Assembly: GCA_029262315.1 (NCBI GenBank)
Contig: JAJCZP010000005.1
Coordinates: 1 to 64,000, forward strand
DNA: 64,000 nucleotides
DNA from: Deltaproteobacteria bacterium
GTDB lineage: Bacteria; Desulfobacterota; Binatia; UTPRO1
Direction: 5' to 3'
The position numbers and the translations under genes are program-made. This document shows positions 36,796-46,300 of this stretch, in pieces; positions within the stretch are counted from its first letter, which is position 1; each line of letters opens with the position of its first letter. A model generated the notes under the pieces. The model was given only the letters and a program-made list of their open reading frames with translations. It did not search any database and was not told the origin of the DNA.

Positions 36796-37626
36796 ATGGC
36801 TACCGGTGCCGATCGCCAGCAGGTCCATCGGGGCCCGATTCAAGGGGCAGTCGCCGTCGGCGAAGATCCCGACCGCTGGATCGACGTCGTCGAGAAACTC
36901 GAGAACGGAGGCGCCCCCGACCTCCAACGCGTGAGAGACCGCGCCGCCGCCGCCGTCCTGAAGATGGAGGACGAGGAGAACGGCAACGCGCCTGTGTTCA
37001 TTAAGAGGCACGGCGAGCGCCGCCTCCAGCACGAAGCACGCGAGGCGCATTTCACTCGGCCGCCCGGCGAACGTTGCTGGGAAGCCGCAGAGGTCCTGGC
37101 GAGGTGTTCGGTTGCCACGCCAAGAGTGCGCGCGTCACTGCAGGTCGTCCAAGGCACGTATCTGCTCGCCGACTACTTCGTCGCCGACGGAATTACGAGC
37201 GGCCCATCGTTCAGTACCCTGCTCGCGTCACGCGAACTCGGCGCCGGCGCCCGCAGCCGACTCCTGACCGATCTCGCTCATCTCGTCGCCCATCTGCACT
37301 TGAAGGGCGTCTTCCACAACGATCTCAAGCCCGCCCATGTGTTTCGGCTCGAAGACGGCTCGCTCAGTTTGATCGACCTGGAGTTTCTGGCGCTTGTCGA
37401 CCGACGGACGCGCCGGTACGAGGTCGCACGCTACGGCGACATCACGACCCTGATGCGCGAGTTCGAGCCGCTGACGACGAGCGCGGAACGGCGGGCCGTT
37501 GGCGAGACCTACAAGCGCGCGAGCGGGCTTTCCGCGACCGAGCCGTTGACGATGCAGTATCATTGGGTGCACGGGTCCCGTAGTAGTGATGGCGGGCGGG
37601 GTCGCCGCCGTCGCGGGTCGCGATGA
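36796..37626 (+). CDS. Small protein-kinase-fold protein (lipopolysaccharide kinase-like)
   Basis: A 276-residue protein starting at ATG 36796. The catalytic loop reads HNDLKPAHVF and the metal-binding motif is IDLE in place of DFG. This fits the Kdo/WaaP/InaA lipopolysaccharide-kinase group of bacterial kinases. An upstream VFIKRHGERRLQHEA could contain the ATP-binding Lys and the helix-C Glu. The expected role is phosphorylation of an envelope sugar or other small molecule. It lies just upstream of the tRNA/island junction. Confidence 0.75.
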   Translation: MATGADRQQVHRGPIQGAVAVGEDPDRWIDVVEKLENGGAPDLQRVRDRAAAAVLKMEDEENGNAPVFIKRHGERRLQHEAREAHFTRPPGERCWEAAEVLARCSVATPRVRASLQVVQGTYLLADYFVADGITSGPSFSTLLASRELGAGARSRLLTDLAHLVAHLHLKGVFHNDLKPAHVFRLEDGSLSLIDLEFLALVDRRTRRYEVARYGDITTLMREFEPLTTSAERRAVGETYKRASGLSATEPLTMQYHWVHGSRSSDGGRGRRRRGSR

Positions 37627-37728
37627 GGCTCGCAGCCGAATCCTTGCGGGTCTCTGACCCCGCTGATACAAGCCGGCCTTCCGCATGAAGCGCCCCGCAG
37701 CGAGCGGAGCGCCGCCCACCGCACCTTC

Positions 37729-37803
37729 GTCCCCGTCGTCTAGCCTGGCCTAGGACACCGGCATTTCACGCCGGCGACACGGTTTCAAATCCCGTCGGGG
37801 ACG
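37729..37803 (+). tRNA. tRNA-Glu (anticodon TTC), island attachment target
   Basis: 75 bases fold into a full cloverleaf. The seven-pair acceptor is GTCCCCG/CGGGGAC, the D-arm is GTCT/GGAC, and the anticodon stem CCGGC/GCCGG has loop ATTTCAC giving anticodon TTC. The T-arm is ACGGT/CCCGT with loop TTCAAAT. CCA is not encoded. Two positions look unusual for this tRNA: position 53 is T, giving a T-C mismatch with C61 where G53-C61 is nearly invariant, and position 32 is A. It may be functional or decaying. Its 3' end is the left attachment site of the island. Confidence 0.88.
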
Positions 37804-38297
37804 TGTACCTTATTATTCACCTCGGCCGCGAGGACGCGGTCGAGGGTGATCTGCGCTTCGAGCCTGTAGGTCCGCCGATCGTCGGGGAGGGTGATGGGCG
37901 TGAACCGCACGCGATCGACCAGCAGCTTCTGCAAAGCGTGGCGCGCCGCGACGACGTCGCTCCGGAGGACTTCGCCGATCCGTCCCAAGTGGTCGTCGAG
38001 CACTCGATCGAGGTGCTCGAAGTCGAGCGTAGTGGCGGGGACGCTCTCGATCGCCCGGATGTCGGTCGTCAGACCCTTCGCGCGCTGCTCCTTCTCTTCG
38101 AGGCGTGTGAGGAGCGCGTCCCGTCCCCGCCCGGCTTCGACAGCGCGAAGGAGATTCTCGATCTTGCGTTCCGTCTTCATGAGATGTGATTTCAGATCGG
38201 GCAGTCGGTCGGGTTTGGCGGCGAGACGCTGGCGGAAAATCTCCCGGGCTCGGACTCCAGTTAGGCCGATGCCCGAGGTGTCGTGCTTTGTCTGCAT
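37785..38297 (-). pseudogene. Truncated serine recombinase (C-terminal part only)
   Basis: A 170-residue reading frame matches only the C-terminal coiled-coil and beta tail of large serine recombinases (KIENLLRAVEAGRGRDALL; DRVRFTPITLPDDRRTYRLE). The resolvase catalytic domain and the recombinase zinc-ribbon region are missing. Its last codons (VHVPDGI, stop) are read from the antisense of the tRNA-Glu 3' end. This is the usual geometry for an integrase whose attachment site is that tRNA. The same tail sequence appears outside attR. Confidence 0.75.
37786..37804 (+). repeat. attL: direct repeat overlapping the tRNA-Glu 3' end
   Basis: The 19-base sequence CAAATCCCGTCGGGGACGT covers the T-loop to discriminator part of the tRNA plus one base. 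It occurs again perfectly at 62972-62990. Confidence 0.85.
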
Positions 38298-38577
38298 GCC
38301 ACCGGTGTTCGGGTTGCGCTTCTTGAGTTGGGGCTAGGGTGAGGAATTCGAGCGGGACACTCCCCGATCAACATTAGCCGAGCGAGCCGCTTCAGCTTCT
38401 CGCCTACGGACTCACACAACGAGTACAATTCGTACGAGGGTCTGGACAATTCTGAACGAATCCCTAGGGACCTCCTGAAGTTCCTCCCTGTCGCTTCAAC
38501 ACCTGCCCCATGGAACGCTTCCTGCTTGGCCCTCACGGGAGAGGGGCGCGCGAGCGGAACGAACGTCCTCAAAGCGG

Positions 38578-39018
38578 GTGTCGATGCTAAAGACAGATGG
38601 GGCTGGGTCGGCTGGGCCAGACGTGCACCGGACCGACGTGCCTAGCGGTCAGGAGGACTACAAGGCCAAGGCCATGGTCGTCGCGAGCTTCATCGCGCTC
38701 CTTGGCGCCTTCATGCTGCCGCAGATCGACGCTCTCTGGCAGCGCTCGGGACCCCTCCACGAGGCGACTGGTGTTCTCTCCGAGGTTGCAGCTCCCGAGA
38801 GCAATTCCACGAGGCCCGTCGGAAGGGTTGGCGCGCGTAGTTTCCAGGAGCCTGCAGGGAGGCATTGCCAGCGAGAAGTTTCGCCCACCGATGCAGATAG
38901 CGCCGCGGAACTCTGCCCGTCGCCGGACTCTGTTCGCTCCAAGGCGTCGTACGCCGCCAGCGTGTCAACGTCGACGTCCCGCGGAACCAAGCGACGCGAC
39001 GCGATACGCGATCCGTAG
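38578..39018 (+). CDS. Possible small single-pass membrane protein
   Basis: A 146-residue frame with one convincing hydrophobic segment (VVASFIALLGAFMLPQI, about residues 32-50). Good GC-third-position codon use continues through about residue 75. The second half is Ser/Arg-rich and looks less coding, so the gene may be shortened by a frameshift. Overlapping frames on both strands are weaker. No family recognised. Confidence 0.4.
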   Translation: MSMLKTDGAGSAGPDVHRTDVPSGQEDYKAKAMVVASFIALLGAFMLPQIDALWQRSGPLHEATGVLSEVAAPESNSTRPVGRVGARSFQEPAGRHCQREVSPTDADSAAELCPSPDSVRSKASYAASVSTSTSRGTKRRDAIRDP

Positions 39019-39091
39019 GTTCGGGAACGAGCCCCCGAACAGCTATGTTTCGACCGTTGGTCCAGCGCTGCTGCCCGCCCCGCACTTGATC

Positions 39092-40009
39092 TCATGGCGA
39101 ATGAGCGCGCACCCACGACCTGACCTCTGCAGAATTCGCAATCAGGAAGAACTGGGTAACAAGGTTGCTCGCTGCAAGGAATCGCTCCGGACGCTCTGTA
39201 CGGATCGAGAACTTTACGAAGAATCGGCACGATTGGCGGAATATGTTGCTTGCATCCGTACCATACGTGTAGATGGGTCCAGCCAAGGTCTCGAACTTTC
39301 TATCGGTGAGGCGCCCCCCGCGGAGCAGGGCGGGTAGACCTCGAATTTTTCCCACGACTGTGTCGAAGTGGCCGGGCCACGCTTGTACAGCCTCGATCCT
39401 TGCGTCGCCGATCCTGATCTCGAGGAGCGGCTGGATATGTCCGCTGTCCGTCGCCAGGCATGAGGGCGCACCCTCACCGCGGAGCTTGCGCTTTGCCTCG
39501 TCGAGCGCTTGCCCGGTGGCAACGAGGCGGCGCCTCGTCGTCACGAGCTCCTGGCCCTGGTTGTTCAGCCGATTCCGGGCTCGCGCCAGTCTTCCTTCTT
39601 GCTCCTGTAGCCTCTTCCGCGTCTTGCCGAGCTCTTGATTCTGCTCGTCGAACCTACGGCTCGTTTCTCCCAAGTCGTCGCGAGCGTTCGCCAGAGCCCG
39701 ATCTTGCGCGCCCAGCTTGTCCACAGCCTTGCTGAGCTTCTGCCGTTGCTCGTTCAGTAGTTCTCGGGATTCTGCTACCTCCTGCTCCCGCCGTGTCAGC
39801 TTGTCCTGAGCCTCGCCGAGTTCCTCCCGTTGCTTGTCCAGTTGATCATCCGCAACCCAAAGCTTTCCGCGAAGCTCCGCCAGCTCCATATTCTCTTGAT
39901 CCGACAAGTAGAGGGCTCCGAAGAGGAAGCTTATGGCAAGCAGAAGTACGATAAGCTCGGTCATCGTTGATTCAACGACGTTTGAGCCACCCGAGCCTTG
40001 GTCGTCCAC
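39092..40009 (-). CDS. Membrane-anchored coiled-coil protein, partner of the upstream channel-like gene
   Basis: A 305-residue protein; the true start may be the internal ATG giving MTELIVLLLAISFLF. One N-terminal transmembrane helix with a Glu near its start is followed by a long heptad coiled coil (about residues 40-185; repeated blocks such as KLSKAVDKLGAQDRALANARDDLGE split over the region). A C-terminal globular domain of about 110 residues has no family match that I recognise. The layout (short N-terminus, TM, coil, globular end) resembles MotB/ExbD-type partners, although no OmpA motif is seen. It begins ten bases after the stop of the 40020-41459 gene. Confidence 0.75.
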   Translation of the reverse strand: MDDQGSGGSNVVESTMTELIVLLLAISFLFGALYLSDQENMELAELRGKLWVADDQLDKQREELGEAQDKLTRREQEVAESRELLNEQRQKLSKAVDKLGAQDRALANARDDLGETSRRFDEQNQELGKTRKRLQEQEGRLARARNRLNNQGQELVTTRRRLVATGQALDEAKRKLRGEGAPSCLATDSGHIQPLLEIRIGDARIEAVQAWPGHFDTVVGKIRGLPALLRGGRLTDRKFETLAGPIYTYGTDASNIFRQSCRFFVKFSIRTERPERFLAASNLVTQFFLIANSAEVRSWVRAHSP

Positions 40010-40019
40010 TCAAACCCGC

Positions 40020-41459
40020 CTACCGGCCACTCCACCACGAGCGTACGGACCTCGTGGCCCGAACCGGCCACGTCACGACATGACGTGCGGTGGCAGCTGA
40101 GCTCTCAACGGCTCGAGTGAAAGCTGCCCGCCAACGCTCTCCGAGCGCAGGTCTCGGCGCAAGTACCCCCGCCAACTTCCCCAGATCATCAAGCGCGCTC
40201 GCGGCGTTCCTGACTGCACCCTCTAGCCCCTCGAGCGATTCCTCGATCTTTTCCCGGAGCAGCCCGGAGGGCACATCGACCGCCTGGATCTTCTCCGCAA
40301 TCGCATCTCGAGGCACATCTACCGCCTCGATCTTCTCGCGTAGCGGAAGATCGATATGGTCCAAGCGTCCCCCGAGCGCACTGAGCGAACCCTCCAGCGC
40401 TTTCAGGGCGACGTTCGCGTCCGCTAGCGCAGATGTCGTGCCTCTCATCGCGGCATTGATGCTCTCCTGCACGACATTCTTCGGGACATCGATTTCGATC
40501 AGCCGCTGCGCGATGCCTTCTACGGCCGTCCCCGTCGATTCGACGTGCGTAGCGAGTCGCGTCAGGCCGCGCTCTGAGCGGTCGATCGCCCGGTCCACAC
40601 CGGAGAGCGTCGTCGCGAGCTTCTCTCGGAGAATCCCTGGTGGTGCTTCAACCGCTTCCAACTTCTCGCGAATGACTCCTTCAGGAATTTCGATCGCGTC
40701 AAGCTTCTCTCGAAGGATGCCGGGTGGTACGTCAAGCTCTTCTAGCTTCTGCCGAACAATGTCGTCGGGAACATCAATCGTTTCCAGCCTCTCGCGGATG
40801 ATGCCGCTCGGAATGTCGACCGCGTCGAGCGCGGAGTTCACGCCTTCGAGACTGCCTACGACCGCCCTCAGCGCTTCATCCGCGCCTTCGAACGCTTGGT
40901 CGATTCGATTGCGGATCATACCTGAGTCGATGTCGATCGCCTTGACCCGATCGGCGAAAGCCTCGACCACACCGGCGATGGTCGCAGTCGTCGCCTCGAC
41001 TCTGTGAGCCAGCTTCTCGCAGCTTGCGGCGAGCCGTTTCTGCGCTTCGGCGACTCGCTCCGGCGCGGGCACGACGAACTGGCGCAGCCACACGCGCAAA
41101 GTGAGACCCACGATCGTGCTCACCAGGGCTATGCCGTTCTGCCCGATGAGGCGCTGCACGAGGCTCGGATCGCGTGTATACAGCAGCAGCGAGATCGTCA
41201 GGGAAACGAGCGTGAAGAGAAACCCCATGTAGTAAAGGCTGTCGGCGAACTGTTGCGAATCGCGCAGCATTGGATCCAGACGCGGCATCCAGAAGTAGTA
41301 CCCGAACATCGTTGCCACGACGAAGCCGGACGCTAGAAGATGTCCCGCTGGTGCGAACATATTGAGCAACGTCGAGCCAAAGGCGCCAATACCCAAGAAC
41401 GCGAGAAAGTAGCGGGCTAACTTGCGGGCATTCGAATTAGGTGCGACTTCTTGTTGCAC
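40020..41459 (-). CDS. MotA/TolQ/ExbB-like membrane protein with 14-residue tandem repeats in its cytoplasmic tail
   Basis: A 479-residue protein starting at GTG 41459. Four hydrophobic helices lie in the first 125 residues. The last pair (YYMGFLFTLVSLTISLLL and QNGIALVSTIVGLTLRVWL) follows the spacing and small/hydroxyl-residue pattern of the proton-channel helices of MotA/TolQ/ExbB. The remaining 350 residues are helical. They contain a 14-residue repeat of the form (I/V)-D-(V/I)-P-x-G-I-(I/L)-R-E-K-L-E-x: five in perfect tandem (about residues 214-283) and four degenerate copies later. No ATPase motif is present. It is probably the stator-like part of an ion-driven complex with the downstream 39092-40009 product. 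Confidence 0.78.
   Translation of the reverse strand: MQQEVAPNSNARKLARYFLAFLGIGAFGSTLLNMFAPAGHLLASGFVVATMFGYYFWMPRLDPMLRDSQQFADSLYYMGFLFTLVSLTISLLLYTRDPSLVQRLIGQNGIALVSTIVGLTLRVWLRQFVVPAPERVAEAQKRLAASCEKLAHRVEATTATIAGVVEAFADRVKAIDIDSGMIRNRIDQAFEGADEALRAVVGSLEGVNSALDAVDIPSGIIRERLETIDVPDDIVRQKLEELDVPPGILREKLDAIEIPEGVIREKLEAVEAPPGILREKLATTLSGVDRAIDRSERGLTRLATHVESTGTAVEGIAQRLIEIDVPKNVVQESINAAMRGTTSALADANVALKALEGSLSALGGRLDHIDLPLREKIEAVDVPRDAIAEKIQAVDVPSGLLREKIEESLEGLEGAVRNAASALDDLGKLAGVLAPRPALGERWRAAFTRAVESSAATARHVVTWPVRATRSVRSWWSGR
40611..40820 (-). repeat. Five tandem 42-bp units encoding a 14-residue repeat
   Basis: Within the 40020-41459 gene the encoded units are VDIPSGIIRERLET, IDVPDDIVRQKLEE, LDVPPGILREKLDA, IEIPEGVIREKLEA and VEAPPGILREKLAT. 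They tile without gaps. Related units occur further on, for example VDVPSGLLREKIEE. Confidence 0.9.
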
Positions 41460-42531
41460 TGGATTGGCTCGCCTGTGTTGATCGTTCGTACCGCGTTCGT
41501 ACGCTTGAGGCGGAGCGAGGCAACCCCCTCACGACGAGTTGACTGATGCGCATAGCAGTGCCTTTGTCAGATCGTGGCTCCGAATGTTGGGACCATAGCC
41601 AACGGCTTGCGGCGCGTCGAGCGTTTGCACTTGTCGCGCTGGACCTGCGCAGTGCGTTTATGTCATCGCAGCCGTCGCAGAATGCGACAGCAGTTCAAGT
41701 GTTGTACAATGACACACTACGGTTTCAAGGACGGAGAGCCGCGTTCGCCGCGCGTCGGCCGATGACGAGGCCGCGCTTTCCGCGTGAAACCTTCGGGACC
41801 ACGCAGGGATTCTGGGCCCTGCGCTCGCATCTCTGAGGCAACTGCGCCATTCTGAGCCGCTTGACGTTCTCACCCCCCGGGGCGAGTGGTACAGGAGCAG
41901 ACTTTGGCCGCGCCCTGTCGCGCGTGCAACGGGAGATCCAGAACCTGATCCGGGTGGGACCGTCGCTAGGGGGTTCCGCATGAAGTGCCCCCGGCACCAC
42001 TGCTACCTCGTGCCGTGCCACACCGTCGAGACGGCGCCCTTGAGGCCCTCGTGGGCGTTGGAGGTCACGAGCCGCACGCGGCTTTCCGTCTGTCGTCTTT
42101 GATGGGACTGACAGTGGGGAGAATGGCCGCTCTTTCTTGACGAGCTGGCGGTTACTCGATTTCCGCCCCGTCCGGGAACTCTACCGGCACTCTTCTCGGA
42201 GCGAATTCGTTTCACGGCGCCATACCCCCTCTTTCGGGTGAAGGGGAGGGGTGCGCTCGTGATTCGGAGGCGCATCCGCCCCGACCAAACCGAGGCCCCA
42301 CGAGGCCTCCGAGTTTCGAAGAGGGGCAATGGCAGTCAGCGAACGTCAGATCCCAGCGTCAGGGGGGTGGCGAACGGCAACGATCCGAGGCGACGGCCTA
42401 GGAGCGGAAGCCGGTCGACGCCAACAACCGTATCGAGCGGCTTATCGCCGCGATCGTACGAACCCACAGCGACCGTCCGAAGCGAATCGCTGCGCGGCTG
42501 AATCTGTTTCTCGGCGACTCAAGCTCCCCTG
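41460..42531. other. Gene-poor island segment
   Basis: 1072 bases between two minus-strand membrane-protein genes. Short frames exist (for example 41546-41836 plus and 42003-42329 minus) but none shows a domain, a convincing ribosome site with consistent codon use, or a partner arrangement. A short open stretch around 42412-42530 (NNRIERLIAAIVRTHSDRP) could be a gene fragment. The 40020-41459 promoter should lie near 41470-41560. Confidence 0.5.
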
Positions 42532-43101
42532 CTAGGTCGAGGAGCGATCGACAACACGAAAGTTCGTGACGAGCCACGCGACGAATGTTGCGGACAGTAC
42601 GAGGGCTACCGTAACGGCGGCGCCCCAGCGCCCGGTTTCGAGCGCGAACGGCAGCGGTCCCTTGCTGGCGGTCTGGCAGAGTCCGATACCGCGCACGACC
42701 AGTTCACGGGTATAGCCGTCGATGATGCGACTGGTGTGCCCCACGAGATCGCTGCATGCGAACTGCGGCGCCCGGCTCGCATCGATTTGCGCGACGAGAA
42801 ACACGGTCAGCAGTCCGGCGATGATGGGTATTCCGAGAAGCACCATCCATTCCGTCCCGGCAGGGCGAGCCCGTTCCGTGCGGTTACGAGCCTGTGAGCT
42901 CAGCAGGGCGAGGCAGGTGCCCCAGACCACGAGACTCATGGTCGGTGGCCAGAATCGTGAGCTGAAGAGCCCGGTGACGAAGCTCGCGACCTCTCCGACG
43001 GACTCTTCGATTCCGGTTTGGGCGCAGGCAACCGACGCCGCGGCCGTCATGGCGCAGGTCACAGAGCCGACGAGCAGGTGGGTGCGCGAACTGTGCTCCA
43101 T
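42532..43101 (-). CDS. Polytopic membrane protein of unknown function
   Basis: The start at ATG 43101 (GAGAG upstream) gives 189 residues, shorter than the track's frame. Four hydrophobic stretches are visible (about residues 9-26, 48-66, 78-97 and 155-178), with a Cys-containing extracytoplasmic loop (FACSDLVGHTS ... LCQTASKG). No family recognised. It is divergent from the tubulin-actin fusion gene, sharing a 255-base intergenic region, so it may belong to the same system. Confidence 0.65.
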   Translation of the reverse strand: MEHSSRTHLLVGSVTCAMTAAASVACAQTGIEESVGEVASFVTGLFSSRFWPPTMSLVVWGTCLALLSSQARNRTERARPAGTEWMVLLGIPIIAGLLTVFLVAQIDASRAPQFACSDLVGHTSRIIDGYTRELVVRGIGLCQTASKGPLPFALETGRWGAAVTVALVLSATFVAWLVTNFRVVDRSST

Positions 43102-43356
43102 GAATCGAACTCTCGGGGACAAAGGCTCATGTAGCCTAGCTGTTGGTCGCGTGGCAAGCGGCGCGCGGCAAACGAGGGCGACGCCCAGGCTGTGTTTCGT
43201 AATGGGGCACCCGTTGAACCCCAGCAGGCCGCGCGACCGAACCGCGAGGCGCACTTGCTTGACAGGTCGTCGGGCGCTGGGCGACTGTCATCTGGCTCGT
43301 GAGAATCTGCGCTCTGGCTTTGCTATACCTGCGGCGCTTGGAGGGTTGTTGACGAT

Positions 43357-46300
43357 ATGTACACCTTGGTCCTAGTCGGCGGAACCGGGCAGCGCTTCGG
43401 CTTAACGATCGGGCTCCTGAATCTTCTCGGCTGCTGCGCGCTTCCCGACCGCACGGTCATCCTCGACGCCGAGGGCAGTGGCGATACAGCGGGGAACCCC
43501 GTCACCGACGGCGTCGATCAGCTGCTGCGCTGGGGCAAGCCACGGGCCGCGTTCGATCGCGTCCCGCCGTATCCGAAGATCGACGCCAAGGGCGGGGTGA
43601 CGATCGGAAACTGCGTCAGCACCGAACGGAGCGATCTGTTCCCGCTGTGTGTCACCGAGGACGAGGCCCGGAAACCTTTGACGAGCGGTTTCTACGCTAA
43701 TCCGAAGGTAGCGGCCATCGTGTTTCGCGCGTTGGTGCAGCAGAAGGGGAATCGTCTCGAGCAGCTCCTCGGCGCAGAGGGGGCGGTGCCGCCGCAACAG
43801 ACCGTGGTCATCGTCGGCTCGGTGGCCGGTGGGACGGGTGCCGGGATTCTGCGCGAGGTGGCACGCGCGTACGCGAACAAGGGGGCGCAGCGCATCGTCG
43901 GTATCGTGTTCACCAGATACTTCGACCTGGCTGAGGGACGACCGAATACCGAGGATCTCGAGCGGAATGCCAAGCTCGGATGCCAGTATCTGTTGCGTCC
44001 CGAAGGGCGCCGCTGGTTCCAGGCGCTGGCCTTCGTTGGACCGCCGCCGGAGGTGAAGGCGCTCTCGGAGCCCGGCTCCGCTGACGTCGGTGCGCCCCAT
44101 CCGTTCCCGGGGTTCCTCGCGGCGGCCTCACTGCTCTCCGACGGCGGTGTGAGTTTTCTCACCAAGGCGCTCTCGTGGATCGAAACGACCAACAAGGAAG
44201 GGGATCAGCAGCCCACCTACACCGCGGTCTGTGGGGCGCGGAAGGGAGCGCACTACCTGCGCGAGACGGATCTCGAGTTCCCGCTCGGGCAAGAGCAGGC
44301 GCAGGTGGTCCCGGGGGACGTGCTGCGCGACGCGGCGCACCAGGCGCGGATCGAGCTTGGTCGGATGCGAAGCTTCGACTTGACGAAAGCGTCGAGCCGC
44401 GGGGCGTTCTTCGTCCGGACCAAGCTCGGTGAGGGCATCTTCCAGACGCTCAAACGGATCTCTCAGCGCGGGCAAGTAGGCAGCGCGGACATTGGGGTCC
44501 TGCAGCGCGCCTTCTCGGGTAGTGACGGGGTGATCGATTCCACGAGCGCCAGTCTCGAGTGTCTACGCGGGTGGTTGGGCGAGATGGGAGACCCCGGAAA
44601 ACGCGGCGGGCTAGAGCTGGCAGCACGGAGCCCGCTTCTCCGCCGCGGAGCATGGCGAGAATCCTTGGAAGTGCTCTCGGAGGTGGAGCAGGTACCGCAT
44701 CGGCGGTTCGCGGAGGTGTGGTGCCGGCAGGTCGGCGGAGCACAGTGGCGATCACGGCGGGCCAGTGAGCACGACACGGGCGACTCGCGATTGTTTCCGT
44801 ATCTCGCCGCGGGGGCCGGCACGATGCCGGCGTCCGGCGTGTTCGAGCGTTGCGACATCGAGCCCGAGCAGATCGTGCTGCCGAACGACGTCGCCCACCA
44901 GTCGTTCCCATCCCCATTTGGCGGAGCGCTTGCTTTCGACACCCAAGTCAGAGCGAGACGCGGCGGCACGGAAGCCACCGCCGAGACGCTCTGGTTGGCA
45001 TTGGCGATCGGATGGCTCGACCTTCGAGTGCTCGACCTCCGTCGCTCGCAGAGCCCCTTCGACGGCTTGGCGGCAAGCATCGAGGACCGTGCGCGCTTCT
45101 CCGGACTGCTCCGGGTGCGATTCCGGGCCGGTATGCCGGAGTCCCTGCGTGTCCTGGATGGGAAGCTCGTCGGTGCCTCGCATCCCGAGTGCGGGCTCTG
45201 GCCCGGTGTCCGCGCCGGCCAGCAGAGCATCATCGCCAAGCTCCGCGAGCAGATGACGGAGTTGGATCGGCAGCGCGGCCTCGCGGTAGTGGCGCGGTGG
45301 GCGACCCTGATCGAGGATCGTCCCGACGATTCGACCGATCGCTCAACTCCTTCGTGGGCCCTTGTCGTTAATGCGCTGCTTGCCGACGCGCCTGCGCCGG
45401 CCTCACTCGACGACGTGCGAACGGTGGGACCGATCCTTCTTCGATTGCCGGCGGTGGGCGCAGCGCTTGACGTTCCCATGGTGCTGCTGAGCTACGAGCA
45501 ACATCGCGGTCTCAAGGTCGACGGGTATCTCGCAACGCGTCGCCGCGGCGCCGCTGCCGATCAGGGCCCAAGGCTGACCAAAATCGCCACGGAAGGCGTC
45601 GAGACCAACGTCGTCGAGACGTTGGCTGCCGGCTACCTGCATTGGGACAGCAGCGACGCACCGATCGTTCCTGCCGCACCTGAGGACGTCGTCGCCGGTC
45701 GTGTCGCGTTGGACATCGATCGCGACATCGTCGACGCGCTCGATCTCGATCCGGAGACAAGTGCCGGGCCAGCTTCCGCGCGCGTCCCGGATCTTCTCTG
45801 GGATCGTCCACAGCATGGGGGGCGGCGGTTCGCGGAAGTGCCGTCGGAGCCGTCGGCCGGCGAGTCGGCACTGCCGTTCTCCGATCTCGGAGCCGTGCCG
45901 GGTATCTTCTACCATCGAGCCCGCGCGCAGTGGATCGTGTGGCTGCATCACGAGACGTACAACAGCGCGTCGCCGGTAAGGCGTTCGCTGCAGGATCCTC
46001 AGGTCGTCGAGGTGCGCGATTGGCTCCTGCGTTTTCCGGAGAACACGAAGTTCCTGGAGATTCCCGAAGTGCTGCTCTCGAGGGTGCTCAGCCTCCGGAG
46101 CCACGACGGGGCGGTCGTGCATCCTGCTCTCCCGGTAAAGCAGGAGTTCGTCGATCTCGTGGAATGTACCGGCGTAGTCGCCGCGGGACAGCCGCGTGGC
46201 GACGGCCTGAGCTTCACGATTCGTTTCGTCGGCGGCGTCACGAGCCAAGTCTCCATTCGCGAGACCAACGCGGTGATCGAGGAGCGGCTGCACGTCGAGG

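Noticed and set aside
38597-39337. 246-residue plus-strand frame and the 190-residue minus-strand frame 38658-39230
   Set aside because: Both overlap the better-supported 38578-39018 frame, and both also run into the end of the 39092-40009 gene; neither shows a domain.
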